Shown in pieces: positions 31,838 through 39,405 of a DNA stretch of 45,658 nt. A program made the position numbers and the translations under genes. This DNA is from Variovorax sp. WDL1 (GTDB lineage: Bacteria; Pseudomonadota; Gammaproteobacteria; Burkholderiales; Burkholderiaceae_C). The stretch lies in contig NZ_LMTS01000271.1 of NCBI RefSeq assembly GCF_001541225.1, positions 27,824 through 73,481 of the forward strand, written 5' to 3'. Position 1 is the stretch's first letter. Each line of letters begins with the position of its first letter. The notes beneath the pieces were generated by a model. It worked only from the letters and a program-made list of their open reading frames with translations. It was not told the DNA's origin and did not search any database.

Positions 31838-32995
31838 TCAGCGACCGGTCGGCTTCGTTCGATCCATCATCCGCGCCACAGCGCTCACCTGCGCCGCGCC
31901 GGCGCGGAAGTAGCCTGTTACGACGTCCATGCTGCGGTGGCCAGTCATGGCCATGGTTTCCTGCAGCGGCATGTTCTGCCGCCCGGCCTCGGTGACGAAG
32001 CCCGACCGCAGCGAGTGGGCCGAGAAGTCGTCGCCCACGCCGGCGAGCGAGCAGCGCGCCTTCACGATGTCACGGATCGCCGTGCCGGTGAGGGCGTCTT
32101 CGCCCAGCCTCCCGGCCTTGTTGATCCGTCGGAAGAGGGGGCCTGAGGTGATCCCACTGGCCTTCAGCCAGGCGTCCATCGCTTCGGCCGCCATGCCGAC
32201 GACTGGCTTCACGTCTTCGGGCTTCACTTTGCCGGTGTGGTTCGTCTTGGAGTTGGCCACCGTGTAGAGGTAGCCGCCTTCATCGACGCGGCGCAGGTTC
32301 TCGAACACGGCCTCCGAGACCTCTGATCGCCGGCGGCCGCCAGATGACCAGGCGAAAAGGAGGAGGGCGCGATCACGCTTGCCCTTGAGCGAGTCGTCAC
32401 AGGTGTCCAGCACAGCCTCGAGCGGCTCCTTGGTCAGCGCGCGCTGCTTGTGGGGAGTGGCGTTGCGCTTGGCGTAGGCCTTGCGGGTCTTGCTCAGGAG
32501 CGCCTTCACCGCGGAGTCGGTACAAGGATTGGGCTGCTTGGCGAGGTGGTGGGCCATCGACAGCACCGAGATCCGGTGCATCAGCGTGTTCAGCGCCGGC
32601 GCGCCGAGCCTGCCTTTGAAGCCGCCCTCGACCAGTGCCGCATCGATCTCGGCTGGAAGCTGGCACACCAGGCCAGCCTTGGTGGAGCGCTCGGCATGGT
32701 CGACGATGAACTGGACTACCACCGGTACCGGCACCGGCAGGTCCATCTGGCGGCCGTAGCGTGCGCCGAACCAGGCGGCCCAGTAGCGCATCGCCGTCCG
32801 GTACGACGCCCGCGTGTTGCTGGACTCGCCCTCTGACATCAGGTCGTGAGCGGCCTCCTCGGCCATGTCGGACAGTTGGGCTGGGTCGAGGAGGGCGTGG
32901 TTGCGCTTCAGAGGCGTCAGATTGACCGCCGACGAGCCGGAGGCGGCTTGCACTGTAGGTTGGCCCATTTGGCTTCCTTTGCCGTCGGAACTCAT
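31838..32995 (-). CDS. tyrosine recombinase / integrase
   Basis: A 385-residue site-specific recombinase. The N-terminal part has an SAM-like core-binding domain (SNTRASYRTAMRYWAAWFGA). The catalytic domain shows all key residues in order: Arg in SSGGRRRSEVSEAVFEN, Lys in ANSKTNHTGK, H-x-x-R in FSAHSLRSGFVTEAG, His in MTGHRSMDVV and the nucleophile Tyr in VTGYFRAGA. Such enzymes move integrative elements or shuffle cassettes. Its ATG overlaps the stop of the 33219 gene (ATGA). No att repeat or flanking tRNA gene was recognised, so which genes it mobilises is unknown. Confidence 0.92.
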   Translation of the reverse strand: MSSDGKGSQMGQPTVQAASGSSAVNLTPLKRNHALLDPAQLSDMAEEAAHDLMSEGESSNTRASYRTAMRYWAAWFGARYGRQMDLPVPVPVVVQFIVDHAERSTKAGLVCQLPAEIDAALVEGGFKGRLGAPALNTLMHRISVLSMAHHLAKQPNPCTDSAVKALLSKTRKAYAKRNATPHKQRALTKEPLEAVLDTCDDSLKGKRDRALLLFAWSSGGRRRSEVSEAVFENLRRVDEGGYLYTVANSKTNHTGKVKPEDVKPVVGMAAEAMDAWLKASGITSGPLFRRINKAGRLGEDALTGTAIRDIVKARCSLAGVGDDFSAHSLRSGFVTEAGRQNMPLQETMAMTGHRSMDVVTGYFRAGAAQVSAVARMMDRTKPTGR

Positions 32996-33219
32996 TCGCC
33001 GTCTCGCAGCGCACGTTCCAGCAATGAATCCTGCGCAGGCGTGCGCTCCGCGCTCACACGCGGCAGTGCCAGGTTGCGCTTGCCCAGCTCAACCAGGATC
33101 TCCCCAAAGGCGAGACCCGTCGCGCAAGAGAGCTCCCGCGAGGTCATGGTCCCGCCAGCGTACTGCGCCAGCAGCAGATCGAGCTGCGAGGGATGCGGCT
33201 CTTGCGATTCGTTTGACAT
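32992..33219 (-). CDS. small protein coupled to the recombinase, 75 aa
   Basis: The ATG at 33219 gives MSNESQEPHPSQLDLLLAQY, then AGGTMTSRELSCATGLAFGE, then ILVELGKRNLALPRVSAERT. The core resembles a short HTH: a helix, TSRELSCATG, and LAFGEILVELGKR. This recalls UPF0175-type antitoxins or excisionase-sized regulators, but no firm family match is claimed. The stop overlaps the recombinase ATG by 4 bp, so the two are co-translated. A regulator or directionality factor of the recombinase is the natural guess. The frame extends upstream without real protein character. Confidence 0.6.
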   Translation of the reverse strand: MSNESQEPHPSQLDLLLAQYAGGTMTSRELSCATGLAFGEILVELGKRNLALPRVSAERTPAQDSLLERALRDGE

Positions 33220-33289
33220 TCTGGATGTGGTCTTCAAAGGAAGCGGCGATGCGGCCCAAGCAGTTTTTTTGCGCTCCATGACTGCGCTT

Positions 33290-33664
33290 TCAGTGGAGGC
33301 CATGTGCAACGTCGAACCGCTGCGCCAGCTCAAACAGGCGCCGGTCCAGGGTCCATAGGCGTGCGCCAGGGGTGATGAGGGTCGATGCAAGAAGTGCCAT
33401 GTCGACCAATCCACACCCGAGTCCGTCCAGCCTTTCGCGTTCGATCAATTCCAGCACCTCGTCCAACGTGGCCTGATTGCATGTCCTCAGCAGGCTCAGA
33501 CTGCCAAGCGTGCGCTCCCGCGGAGAAGGCGGAGTGCCACAGGCCAGCTCAACGATCACCATCGGATGGGTCAAGGCGAGGTCCAAGCCGACCAGGTTTG
33601 CGAGGGCGGCGTTGCCGCTGCGGAAATGGTCGATCCAAACAGAGGTGTCGACGAGCACGCTCAT
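33290..33664 (-). CDS. vapC: VapC family PIN-domain toxin
   Basis: A 124-residue PIN ribonuclease. The acidic residues of the active site are visible: Asp near the N-terminus in SVLVDTSVWIDHF, Glu in MVIVELACGT, Asp in GCGLVDMALLAS, and a C-terminal acidic position in LWTLDRRLFELA. VapC toxins cleave specific RNAs, often initiator tRNA or rRNA, and are held inactive by VapB. The ATG overlaps the stop of the VapB gene as ATGA, the standard arrangement. It may stabilise the nearby integrative element. Confidence 0.92.
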   Translation of the reverse strand: MSVLVDTSVWIDHFRSGNAALANLVGLDLALTHPMVIVELACGTPPSPRERTLGSLSLLRTCNQATLDEVLELIERERLDGLGCGLVDMALLASTLITPGARLWTLDRRLFELAQRFDVAHGLH

Positions 33665-33867
33665 CCCGAGACCGGCTCGCCTCGACGACGCGGCACGTCC
33701 TGGATATCGGGGGCCGTCCCTCCGAGCGCTATGAGGCGCTTTCCCGCCTGAACACGCACGAACGTGCGGATCGCTTCGCGAAAGATCTCCGCCTTGTCCA
33801 TTTCGGGATCGGCCATTTCGAGCGCCTTCTCGAAAAGAGAGTCTTCGATGGTGACAGTGGTACGCAT
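33661..33867 (-). CDS. vapB: VapB family antitoxin
   Basis: From ATG 33867 the protein is MRTTVTIEDSLFEKALEMAD, then EMDKAEIFREAIRTFVRVQA, then GKRLIALGGTAPDIQDVPRR, 68 residues. The start is a ribbon-helix-helix DNA-binding domain (MRTTVTIEDSL). The central A-x-x-R-x-L-A-x-L-G-G-type segment is typical of VapB proteins that pair with PIN toxins. The C-terminus would wrap the toxin. The frame extends upstream by 93 codons, but without family similarity, so the family start is used. VapB with VapC normally represses its own promoter; a 7-bp inverted repeat at 34025-34051 is a candidate site. Confidence 0.88.
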   Translation of the reverse strand: MRTTVTIEDSLFEKALEMADPEMDKAEIFREAIRTFVRVQAGKRLIALGGTAPDIQDVPRRRGEPVSG

Positions 33868-34495
33868 GGCTAGTTCTGAATCAATGTCGCTTCCATTTTG
33901 CATCAAATTGCGCATCAACGTCATCCGGATGTCGTCGAGATGCCGGGCAGGAAGGGCCGCGGCCAATGCACGTTCAAGCTGAGCGGAATCTTGGCCCTGC
34001 TTCGGTGGAAGACGATCGCGATGCATCTCATCTCCGATAGACACATGAGATCTTGAACCCCCTGAGGGGTGTTGAGGTGGGGCGGCCGGCGGCCGTTGGA
34101 AAGGCAAGGCGCGCACACGCGAAGAAGGTCGAGCGAGCGCTGGCAACTAACTGTGCCGCCAAATGCGAAAGCCAAGAGGCCCTGTCTCGGGGGTCGAGGG
34201 ACCAGAGTGGCTTCGCTGCGCGATCGTTGCGAGGGCCGCGCGAAGTCGGAGCGCGTTGGTTGATATCAACTTCCTCAAAACTCGGCTGCTGCGTTCGCAG
34301 GACTGGTGCAATGAATTAATTGGCTGGGAGCGCCAGCTCAGCAGGAGATCGGCTCGACTCGGACGACACGAAGCGTTCCCGTCCCACAAGAACGCATCGC
34401 GAGCGATTGCCTGATCTATCGCGCCCGGCAGGGCAAGCCCCATCTTCGGCCGGCCGACCATTCATCGGTCCACCCTCACTCCAAGGAGAAGTGAT
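33868..34495. other. 628-bp region without a confident gene
   Basis: This lies between vapB (leftward) and the DUF305 gene (rightward), so it must hold both promoters. Several short frames cross it on both strands, but none has a ribosome binding site or coherent composition. It contains the inverted repeat at 34025-34051 and a short CCCC-TGA-GGGG hairpin near 34056. Together with the recombinase next door it is a reasonable place to look for an element boundary. Confidence 0.5.
34025..34051. promoter_or_regulatory. inverted repeat, candidate vapBC operator
   Basis: ATCTCAT and ATGAGAT form perfect 7-bp arms with 13 bp between, about 160 bp upstream of vapB. The ribbon-helix-helix antitoxin would bind such a dyad. 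The distance is larger than usual, so the assignment is tentative. Confidence 0.35.
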
Positions 34496-35233
34496 ATGAG
34501 CCAGCAGTCCGCCACTGTCATGCCGCCGCGATCCCTCTTCTCAAGGTTGAGATGGCCTGCCATCGCGCTCGCCTTAGCAGGAGCAGCTGCGATCTCACAT
34601 GCCGATGCGCCGGGCGTGGGGTTGACCTCTCAGTTCGAACGAGAGTTCCTCACGTCGATCATCGACCATCACTTCTCGGCACTCCGGATCACGGAGTTGG
34701 CTGCTGGGACGGACCCTACGCGTGATCCAACGCTTCCCAATCCGGCGGAGGGCACCTCCGGAACCCCAGGCTTTCAGCCCACTCAGGCCAAGGCACAGAT
34801 GGATGAAATCAAGTCCATGGCGAGGCGGGAGAATCGGATGCAGCGAGAAGAAATCATGACGGCCCAGCGATTTTTGAAGGAGTGGTACGGGATGAACCAC
34901 GAGCCGGCGTTGACGCCGCAGGGCCGCCGGCAGGTCCGCCTGCTCGAGGAAGCACGGCCAGGTGCTGACTTCGACCATCTTTGGATGGAAACTTTGAGCC
35001 GTCACCACTACCTCGCAGTCACGATGGCCACCGACTGTCTTGTTGCCTCAGACCTCAAGCATGCGGCCCTCCAGCGCTACTGCCGCGGCATTCAGCAGGC
35101 GCAGATCGAGGGCATCAACGACATGCGGGAGATGCTCTGCAAGACAAGGAACATCTGCGACTATCAGCCGTTGCGCGGGCTCAAGGGGCGCCATACCGGG
35201 AGCAACAGCGAGGCGGCGGCCGATGCCGACTAA
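34496..35233 (+). CDS. DUF305 family periplasmic protein
   Basis: A 245-residue protein with a strong AAGGAG ribosome binding site and a signal peptide (LRWPAIALALAGAAAISHAD). The mature part is a DUF305 ferritin-like helical domain: REFLTSIIDHHFSALRITEL, IKSMARRENRMQREEIMTAQ, METLSRHHYLAVTMATDCLV. The H-H near TSIIDHH and in SRHH and the Met residues fit metal binding. Two Cys-containing stretches (CLVAS, LCKTRNICDY) follow. DUF305 proteins often accompany copper-resistance genes, and here it begins the copper region. It is larger than the usual 150-200 residue members. Confidence 0.85.
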   Translation: MSQQSATVMPPRSLFSRLRWPAIALALAGAAAISHADAPGVGLTSQFEREFLTSIIDHHFSALRITELAAGTDPTRDPTLPNPAEGTSGTPGFQPTQAKAQMDEIKSMARRENRMQREEIMTAQRFLKEWYGMNHEPALTPQGRRQVRLLEEARPGADFDHLWMETLSRHHYLAVTMATDCLVASDLKHAALQRYCRGIQQAQIEGINDMREMLCKTRNICDYQPLRGLKGRHTGSNSEAAADAD

Positions 35234-35302
35234 CGGATATGCAAGCCGAACTGGTGAGCGACGTGTTGTGGCCTCACCCGTCCGGCACCAGCCAGTTCTG
35301 TC

Positions 35303-35611
35303 ATGCTTCGCTTTCTCGGATTCTCTTTACTGCTGATCTCGGCCCTTGTTGCGTCGGCGCACGTTCGTGCGCAGACGCAAGGATGCTCTGGTGAGGGCTT
35401 GACGGAGGCCACTTCAATCTCCTGCACGAGTGCCGTCGAAGTAGGTGGGGCTATCTACTCGCCATTTGCGGCTGTGCCAGGCGACCAGACGACGAAGGTT
35501 CACCCTTCGCGGCCTGCCGCTCTCGCCCAGGGGCCGGCTGGGCTAGTAGCCACCGCCTTGGCTTCGGTGGCATGCCTGCTGGGCTTGGCCTGGCTTGTTA
35601 GGTTGCGTTGA
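35303..35611 (+). CDS. small exported protein with C-terminal membrane segment, 102 aa
   Basis: The signal peptide (MLRFLGFSLLLISALVASAH, VRAQ) precedes a short loop with two Cys (TQGCSGEGLTEATSISCTSA) that could form a disulfide. The chain ends in a hydrophobic helix capped by Arg (LVATALASVACLLGLAWLVR), so it probably spans or anchors in the inner membrane from the periplasmic side. The family was not recognised. The ribosome binding site is weak. It follows the DUF305 gene by about 70 bp and may be part of the copper region. Confidence 0.5.
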   Translation: MLRFLGFSLLLISALVASAHVRAQTQGCSGEGLTEATSISCTSAVEVGGAIYSPFAAVPGDQTTKVHPSRPAALAQGPAGLVATALASVACLLGLAWLVRLR

Positions 35612-35725
35612 TCGCCTAACCTCTCTCTGCTCCCCCCAATCCATCGGCCCGGAGCTTCAAACCGGTATCAATATACATGTCATCGAACGTTTGGGTTCGA
35701 ATCGCGTTGAAGTGAAGGGTCAAAT

Positions 35726-36319
35726 TCACCGGACTTGAAACGGCTGCAGAGGGCGGAGTCCAGCCAGAGTGACCGCGACAAGCCGGTGAACTGCAGCCTT
35801 GGAGCGCATGCTGCTTGCCGCCGTAAGAGCGTGCAGACAGTAGCTCGCGAGCTCGTCAGGCGAGACATCATTGCGGAGCTCGCCGGCCCTCGCGGCCTCC
35901 GCTAGCAGGTCTCTGATCATGTCGCGCAGCTGCTGCTGTGCGCGGGCCACCTCCTTGTCTCGATGCAGGAGTGCAACCAAGTCGCAGTCGTGGTGGCCAT
36001 GGCGCTCGCGGGTAATCAGCGCATAGGCCTCGAGTACGGCTTCAAGCCGCTCGCGAGCGCCGCCTGCTTGGTCTCGCACCGTCGCGAGATGCACGAGATG
36101 CTGAGCGATCTGACGCCTGTGCCAGGCGAAGAGGATCGCTTCGACGCTCGGGAAGTATTTGTACAGCGTCGCTCGCCCGATCCCGGTCTTCTCGGCAATC
36201 TGGGACATCGTTACCGAGAGCAGGCCGTCCCCAGCTACCAGCGTCGCGGCCGTATCCAAGATCGCATCGTGTACGGCACGGCGGTGTATCTCGATCGTCT
36301 CGTTCCACAGTTTTGGCAC
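35726..36319 (-). CDS. TetR/AcrR family transcriptional regulator
   Basis: The N-terminal TetR HTH is clear: RAVHDAILDTAATLVAGDGL, then VTMSQIAEKTGIGRATLYKY, then FPSVEAILFAWHR. GTG 36319 (VPKLWNETIEIHRRAVHD) gives 197 residues, a normal length; the frame extends upstream but without family sequence. The ligand-binding C-terminal domain is helical (EALIT-type EAYALITRERHGHHD, DEVARAQQQ-like stretch). It is divergent from a multi-pass membrane protein gene and a dyad lies on the start codon, so it may control itself and that gene. Its ligand is unknown. Confidence 0.85.
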   Translation of the reverse strand: MPKLWNETIEIHRRAVHDAILDTAATLVAGDGLLSVTMSQIAEKTGIGRATLYKYFPSVEAILFAWHRRQIAQHLVHLATVRDQAGGARERLEAVLEAYALITRERHGHHDCDLVALLHRDKEVARAQQQLRDMIRDLLAEAARAGELRNDVSPDELASYCLHALTAASSMRSKAAVHRLVAVTLAGLRPLQPFQVR

Positions 36320-36337
36320 TACACCAGTATAGGTGCC
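36315..36337. promoter_or_regulatory. nested inverted repeat over the TetR start, candidate operator
   Basis: On the plus strand GGCAC...GTGCC (36315-36319 and 36333-36337) encloses a second dyad CACC-AGTATA-GGTG (36322-36335). TetR proteins usually bind dyads of this kind near their own start. The dyad covers the proposed GTG, which would imply a leaderless mRNA or a start a little further in. Confidence 0.45.
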
Positions 36338-36523
36338 GCAACAGCGAGTGTCGAAGAAGGAGACGACATGACTTGATATGAACAGCGTGTATCGATAAAG
36401 TGTCTGCATGAGAACTCTGATGACGGTGCAATCAGTGCAGCGCCAAATACCATCTTCCAGCACACGCCCTGCTCGAAGCCTGGTGACGGTGGGGGCCTGG
36501 GCACTGCAAGGGGGCGGGCGGCG

Positions 36524-37360
36524 ATGACCATGCCCCCGAGCCTGCGCAAGTTCGCGCTCGGCGCACACGTCACTTCCTCGGTTGGTCTGCTCGGGGCGGT
36601 CGCTTGCTTCTTGGCGCTCGCCGTCACGGGTCTGACCAGTCGGAATGCTCAGATCGTCCGTGCCGCCTATCTCGCGATGGACTTGACCGCCTGGCTCGTT
36701 ATCGTTCCGTTGGCCTTCGCTTCGGTGCTCACAGGGCTTGTCCAGTCACTGGGCACCACATGGGGTTTGTTTCGGCACTATTGGGTGCTGGTGAAGCTCC
36801 TGCTCACCGTCCTTGTCACCTTCGTCTTGTTGTTGAAGATGGAGCTGATTGGTCATGTGGCGGGTATAGCGGCACAGGTGACGTTGTCCGATGCGGATCT
36901 TCGCGCGGCGAGGATGGAGCTCGTGGTTCATGCCGGTGGGGGCTTGCTGGTTTTGCTAGCGCCCGTGGCACTGTCGCTGTACAAGCCATGGGGCATGACC
37001 CGGTATGGGAAGCGCAAGCAGTACGAGCGGCGCATGCTGTCGCAGCCTGGCAGCGCCTACGCAGAACCCGACCGCGAGCCAAGAATCAGGACAGCACGCT
37101 GGGCGTACGTGGTTGGGACCGCCGTGCTCGTCCTGATCATGCTGTTTGTCATCCTGATGCACATCGGCGCTGGTCACGGCCCGGTCGCCAGGCACTGTAG
37201 CGACCGTTGCGCCGGAGTGCTGCGTTCTCGCTCCCGTGAAAGTCCGTTCCGACTGTCGGGCTGCTACGGGAAGAGGCCCCGCGCTTCCTTATGCGCGGCA
37301 TGGCGTACTAGAATCGATCGACGTCCGGGCATCCTCCGCTCAGACGTTGACCTTACATGA
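36524..37360 (+). CDS. multi-pass membrane protein, C-terminal tail possibly frameshifted
   Basis: Four hydrophobic segments are seen: SVGLLGAVACFLALAVTGLT, TAWLVIVPLAFASVLTGLVQ, YWVLVKLLLTVLVTFVLLLK and a pair near GGGLLVLLAPVALSLYKPWG. A last one, YVVGTAVLVLIMLFVILMHI, precedes AGHGP. The protein resembles DUF2269-like inner-membrane proteins. From residue 222 on, the 57-residue tail is Arg/Cys/Ser-rich and does not look real. One base over, the text after GHG would be PGRQAL-stop at 37200, a typical short cytosolic or periplasmic end. A lost G in GGGCCC near 37175 would explain this. It may be controlled by the divergent TetR. Confidence 0.7.
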   Translation: MTMPPSLRKFALGAHVTSSVGLLGAVACFLALAVTGLTSRNAQIVRAAYLAMDLTAWLVIVPLAFASVLTGLVQSLGTTWGLFRHYWVLVKLLLTVLVTFVLLLKMELIGHVAGIAAQVTLSDADLRAARMELVVHAGGGLLVLLAPVALSLYKPWGMTRYGKRKQYERRMLSQPGSAYAEPDREPRIRTARWAYVVGTAVLVLIMLFVILMHIGAGHGPVARHCSDRCAGVLRSRSRESPFRLSGCYGKRPRASLCAAWRTRIDRRPGILRSDVDLT

Positions 37361-37496
37361 GCGACAACCTGATCATTGCTCACGCCTGCAACGATGCACG
37401 TCATGGTGCAGGTGCGCGGTTGCCAACGATGACTCGTTGTCTGGCTTGGGGAATGACCTCGTCACTTGACTGCTCGACGGACGCGGAGGTGCTTCC

Positions 37497-37937
37497 GTGA
37501 AGCGCCAACTCCTCAAGACAATAGGTCGCGCGCTGATTGGCGTTCTGGTTTTCGCGCAGATGGCGATCGCCGCCTATGCATGCCCCACGCTTTTGTCCAG
37601 CGCCGTAACCACGATGGAAATGTCTCCGAGCCGCGAGGCGCTGCGCGAGCCGAGCGGCAACCCGCAGCAGGCGGGAGCTCAGGTCATGGACTGCGGCGAC
37701 ATGGCCGGAGCGTCCGACACTTCCTCTCCGAATCTCTGTGCGGAGCATTGCCGCACCGGTCAGCAAAGCGATCACGCTTCGACGCTGACGGTGCCGCCTG
37801 TGCTGCTCACAACTCTCTACATCACGCCCTACGCGACGGATGTCGCGATGCGGCCGCGCCCTGCGGCCACTGTCTCGAGTGCATTGGCTTCGGTGGATCC
37901 GCCGCACGCCATCCTGCACTGCTGTTTCCGAACTTGA
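37497..37937 (+). CDS. exported Cys/Met/His-rich protein upstream of cusCBA, 146 aa
   Basis: The GTG at 37497 starts MKRQLLKTIGRALIGVLVFA, a signal peptide or signal anchor (QMAIAAYACPT). The mature region holds metal-type residues in clusters: MEMSPSREA, MDCGDMAGASDTSSPNLCAE, HCRTGQQSDHAS and a C-terminal HAILHCCFRT. Such small periplasmic proteins precede copper efflux genes in many Burkholderiales and are thought to bind copper, but the family is not named here with confidence. It lies about 140 bp upstream of cusC on the same strand and is likely co-regulated with it. Confidence 0.65.
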   Translation: MKRQLLKTIGRALIGVLVFAQMAIAAYACPTLLSSAVTTMEMSPSREALREPSGNPQQAGAQVMDCGDMAGASDTSSPNLCAEHCRTGQQSDHASTLTVPPVLLTTLYITPYATDVAMRPRPAATVSSALASVDPPHAILHCCFRT

Positions 37938-38079
37938 TCTCCCAGACGACGCTGCGCTGACGACCCTCGACAGGGTCGGTTCGGCGCATCGGTCGTGCTC
38001 GCCTGCGCCGATGAGCTCCTGCTCGCGCCGACGCACTGGGCGCGCTACACGAAGCCGTTGTTCGTTGTCTGGAGATTTC

Positions 38080-39405
38080 ATGTTCATCGTTTCATTCCTG
38101 GCCGCACCACGAGGAAGGCGAGCTCGCCTGTCGCTCGCGGCAGCCGCGTTGTGCCTGACGCTCGCGACCCTGAGCGTGCACGCGGAGCCCGCGCTGACGC
38201 TAGAGCGCGCAGTGGAGCTGGCGCAGCAACGCTCGCGCCAGCTCCCTGCGCAGGATGCGGCCGCGTCAGCCTCGCGCGAGATGGCCGTCGCCGCCGGGCA
38301 ATTGCCCGATCCAACGCTCAAGGCCGGAATCAACAACCTGCCCGTCAACGGCGCCGACCGCTTCAGCTTGACGCGCGACTTCATGACCATGCGCTCCATT
38401 GGCGTGATGCAGGAATTGACTCGCGCAGACAAGCGCCAGGCCAGGGCGACCCGCTTCGAGCGCGAGGCAGAGGCGGCCGAGGCAGGCCGTGCTGTGGCAC
38501 TCGCCAGTCTGCTGCGCGACACCGCAGCCGCCTGGCTGGAGCGCCACTACCGGGAACGTGTGCGTGCCATTCTGGTCGCTCAGCGTGACGAGGCCGGCCT
38601 CCAGATCGACGCCGCCGACGCCGCCTACCGGGGCGGCCGAGGCTCGCAGGCCGATGCGTTCGCCGCGCGTTCCGCTGTTGCCCTGATCGACGACCGCATA
38701 CGGCAGGCCGACAGGCAGATCGCGACGGCCAAGACGAAGCTTGCGCGTTGGGTCGGTGACGACGCTCATCGGGCATTGGCTGCACCACCGAACTTGGCCA
38801 ATCTCCCCCTCGATGAACGCAATCTGGACGCCGAGATTGCGGATCACCCGCAGATCGCCATGTTGGCTAGGCAAGAAGAAGTCGCTCGCGCCGAGGCCGA
38901 GGTGGCCCGGAGCAACAAGCGCTCCGACTGGAGCGTGGAGCTGATGTACAGCCAGCGCGGACCGGCGTACTCGAACATGGTCTCCGTCAATGTCTCGATT
39001 CCGCTGCAAGTCGACCCGGCGAAACGCCAGGACCGCGAGCTTGCCGCCAAGCTGGCCCTGGCGGATCAGGCACACGACCAACGCGCGGAAGCCATTCGCG
39101 AGCGCCTGGCAGAGGCGCGCAGCTGGCTGCAGGAGTGGCAGAGCAACCGGGAACGCCTGGCCCATTACGACAAGACCTTGATTCCACTTGCCTCGGAGCG
39201 CACGCGTGCCGCGATGGCGGCCTATCGGGGCGGCGGGCTGCTCGGCAGCGTGCTTGAGGCCCGGCGCATGGAGATCGACACGCGCATGGAACGGGTTCGT
39301 CTCGAGATGGAGACAGCTGGCCTCTGGGCGCAGCTCAACTACCTGATTCCGATCGAGCGCCGCTCGGCACTGCCGGATCGCGCGCCTGAAGCGATGGAGA
39401 AATGA
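38080..39405 (+). CDS. cusC: CusC-type outer-membrane efflux channel (TolC family)
   Basis: From ATG 38080, with a GGAG ribosome binding site five bases upstream, the protein has 441 residues and a signal peptide (LSLAAAALCLTLATLSVHAE). Two repeated TolC-type helical hairpins follow: LTLERAVELAQQRSRQLPAQ, QLPDPTLKAGINNLPVNG (family motif P-D-P), then EVARAEAEVARSNKRSDWSV and AAYRGGGLLGSVLEARRMEI. It forms the outer-membrane duct of the tripartite copper/silver pump. No N-terminal lipobox Cys was seen, unlike E. coli CusC. It overlaps cusB by 4 bp (ATGA). The longer frame from 37840 runs through the previous gene and is not the start. Confidence 0.9.
   Translation: MFIVSFLAAPRGRRARLSLAAAALCLTLATLSVHAEPALTLERAVELAQQRSRQLPAQDAAASASREMAVAAGQLPDPTLKAGINNLPVNGADRFSLTRDFMTMRSIGVMQELTRADKRQARATRFEREAEAAEAGRAVALASLLRDTAAAWLERHYRERVRAILVAQRDEAGLQIDAADAAYRGGRGSQADAFAARSAVALIDDRIRQADRQIATAKTKLARWVGDDAHRALAAPPNLANLPLDERNLDAEIADHPQIAMLARQEEVARAEAEVARSNKRSDWSVELMYSQRGPAYSNMVSVNVSIPLQVDPAKRQDRELAAKLALADQAHDQRAEAIRERLAEARSWLQEWQSNRERLAHYDKTLIPLASERTRAAMAAYRGGGLLGSVLEARRMEIDTRMERVRLEMETAGLWAQLNYLIPIERRSALPDRAPEAMEK

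Noticed and set aside
34147..34461. Overlapping frames on both strands (about 83-104 codons) before the DUF305 gene
   Set aside because: Neither has a ribosome binding site, hydrophobic core or recognisable pattern.
35690..35715. GGGTTCGAATC resembling a tRNA T-loop, possible att/tRNA remnant
   Set aside because: The flanking bases do not form a T-stem or an acceptor stem, and no cloverleaf could be drawn.
37347..37375. TTGACC with 17-bp spacing to TGATCA as a promoter for the 37497 gene
   Set aside because: The -10 match is poor and there is no dyad, so it could not be separated from chance.
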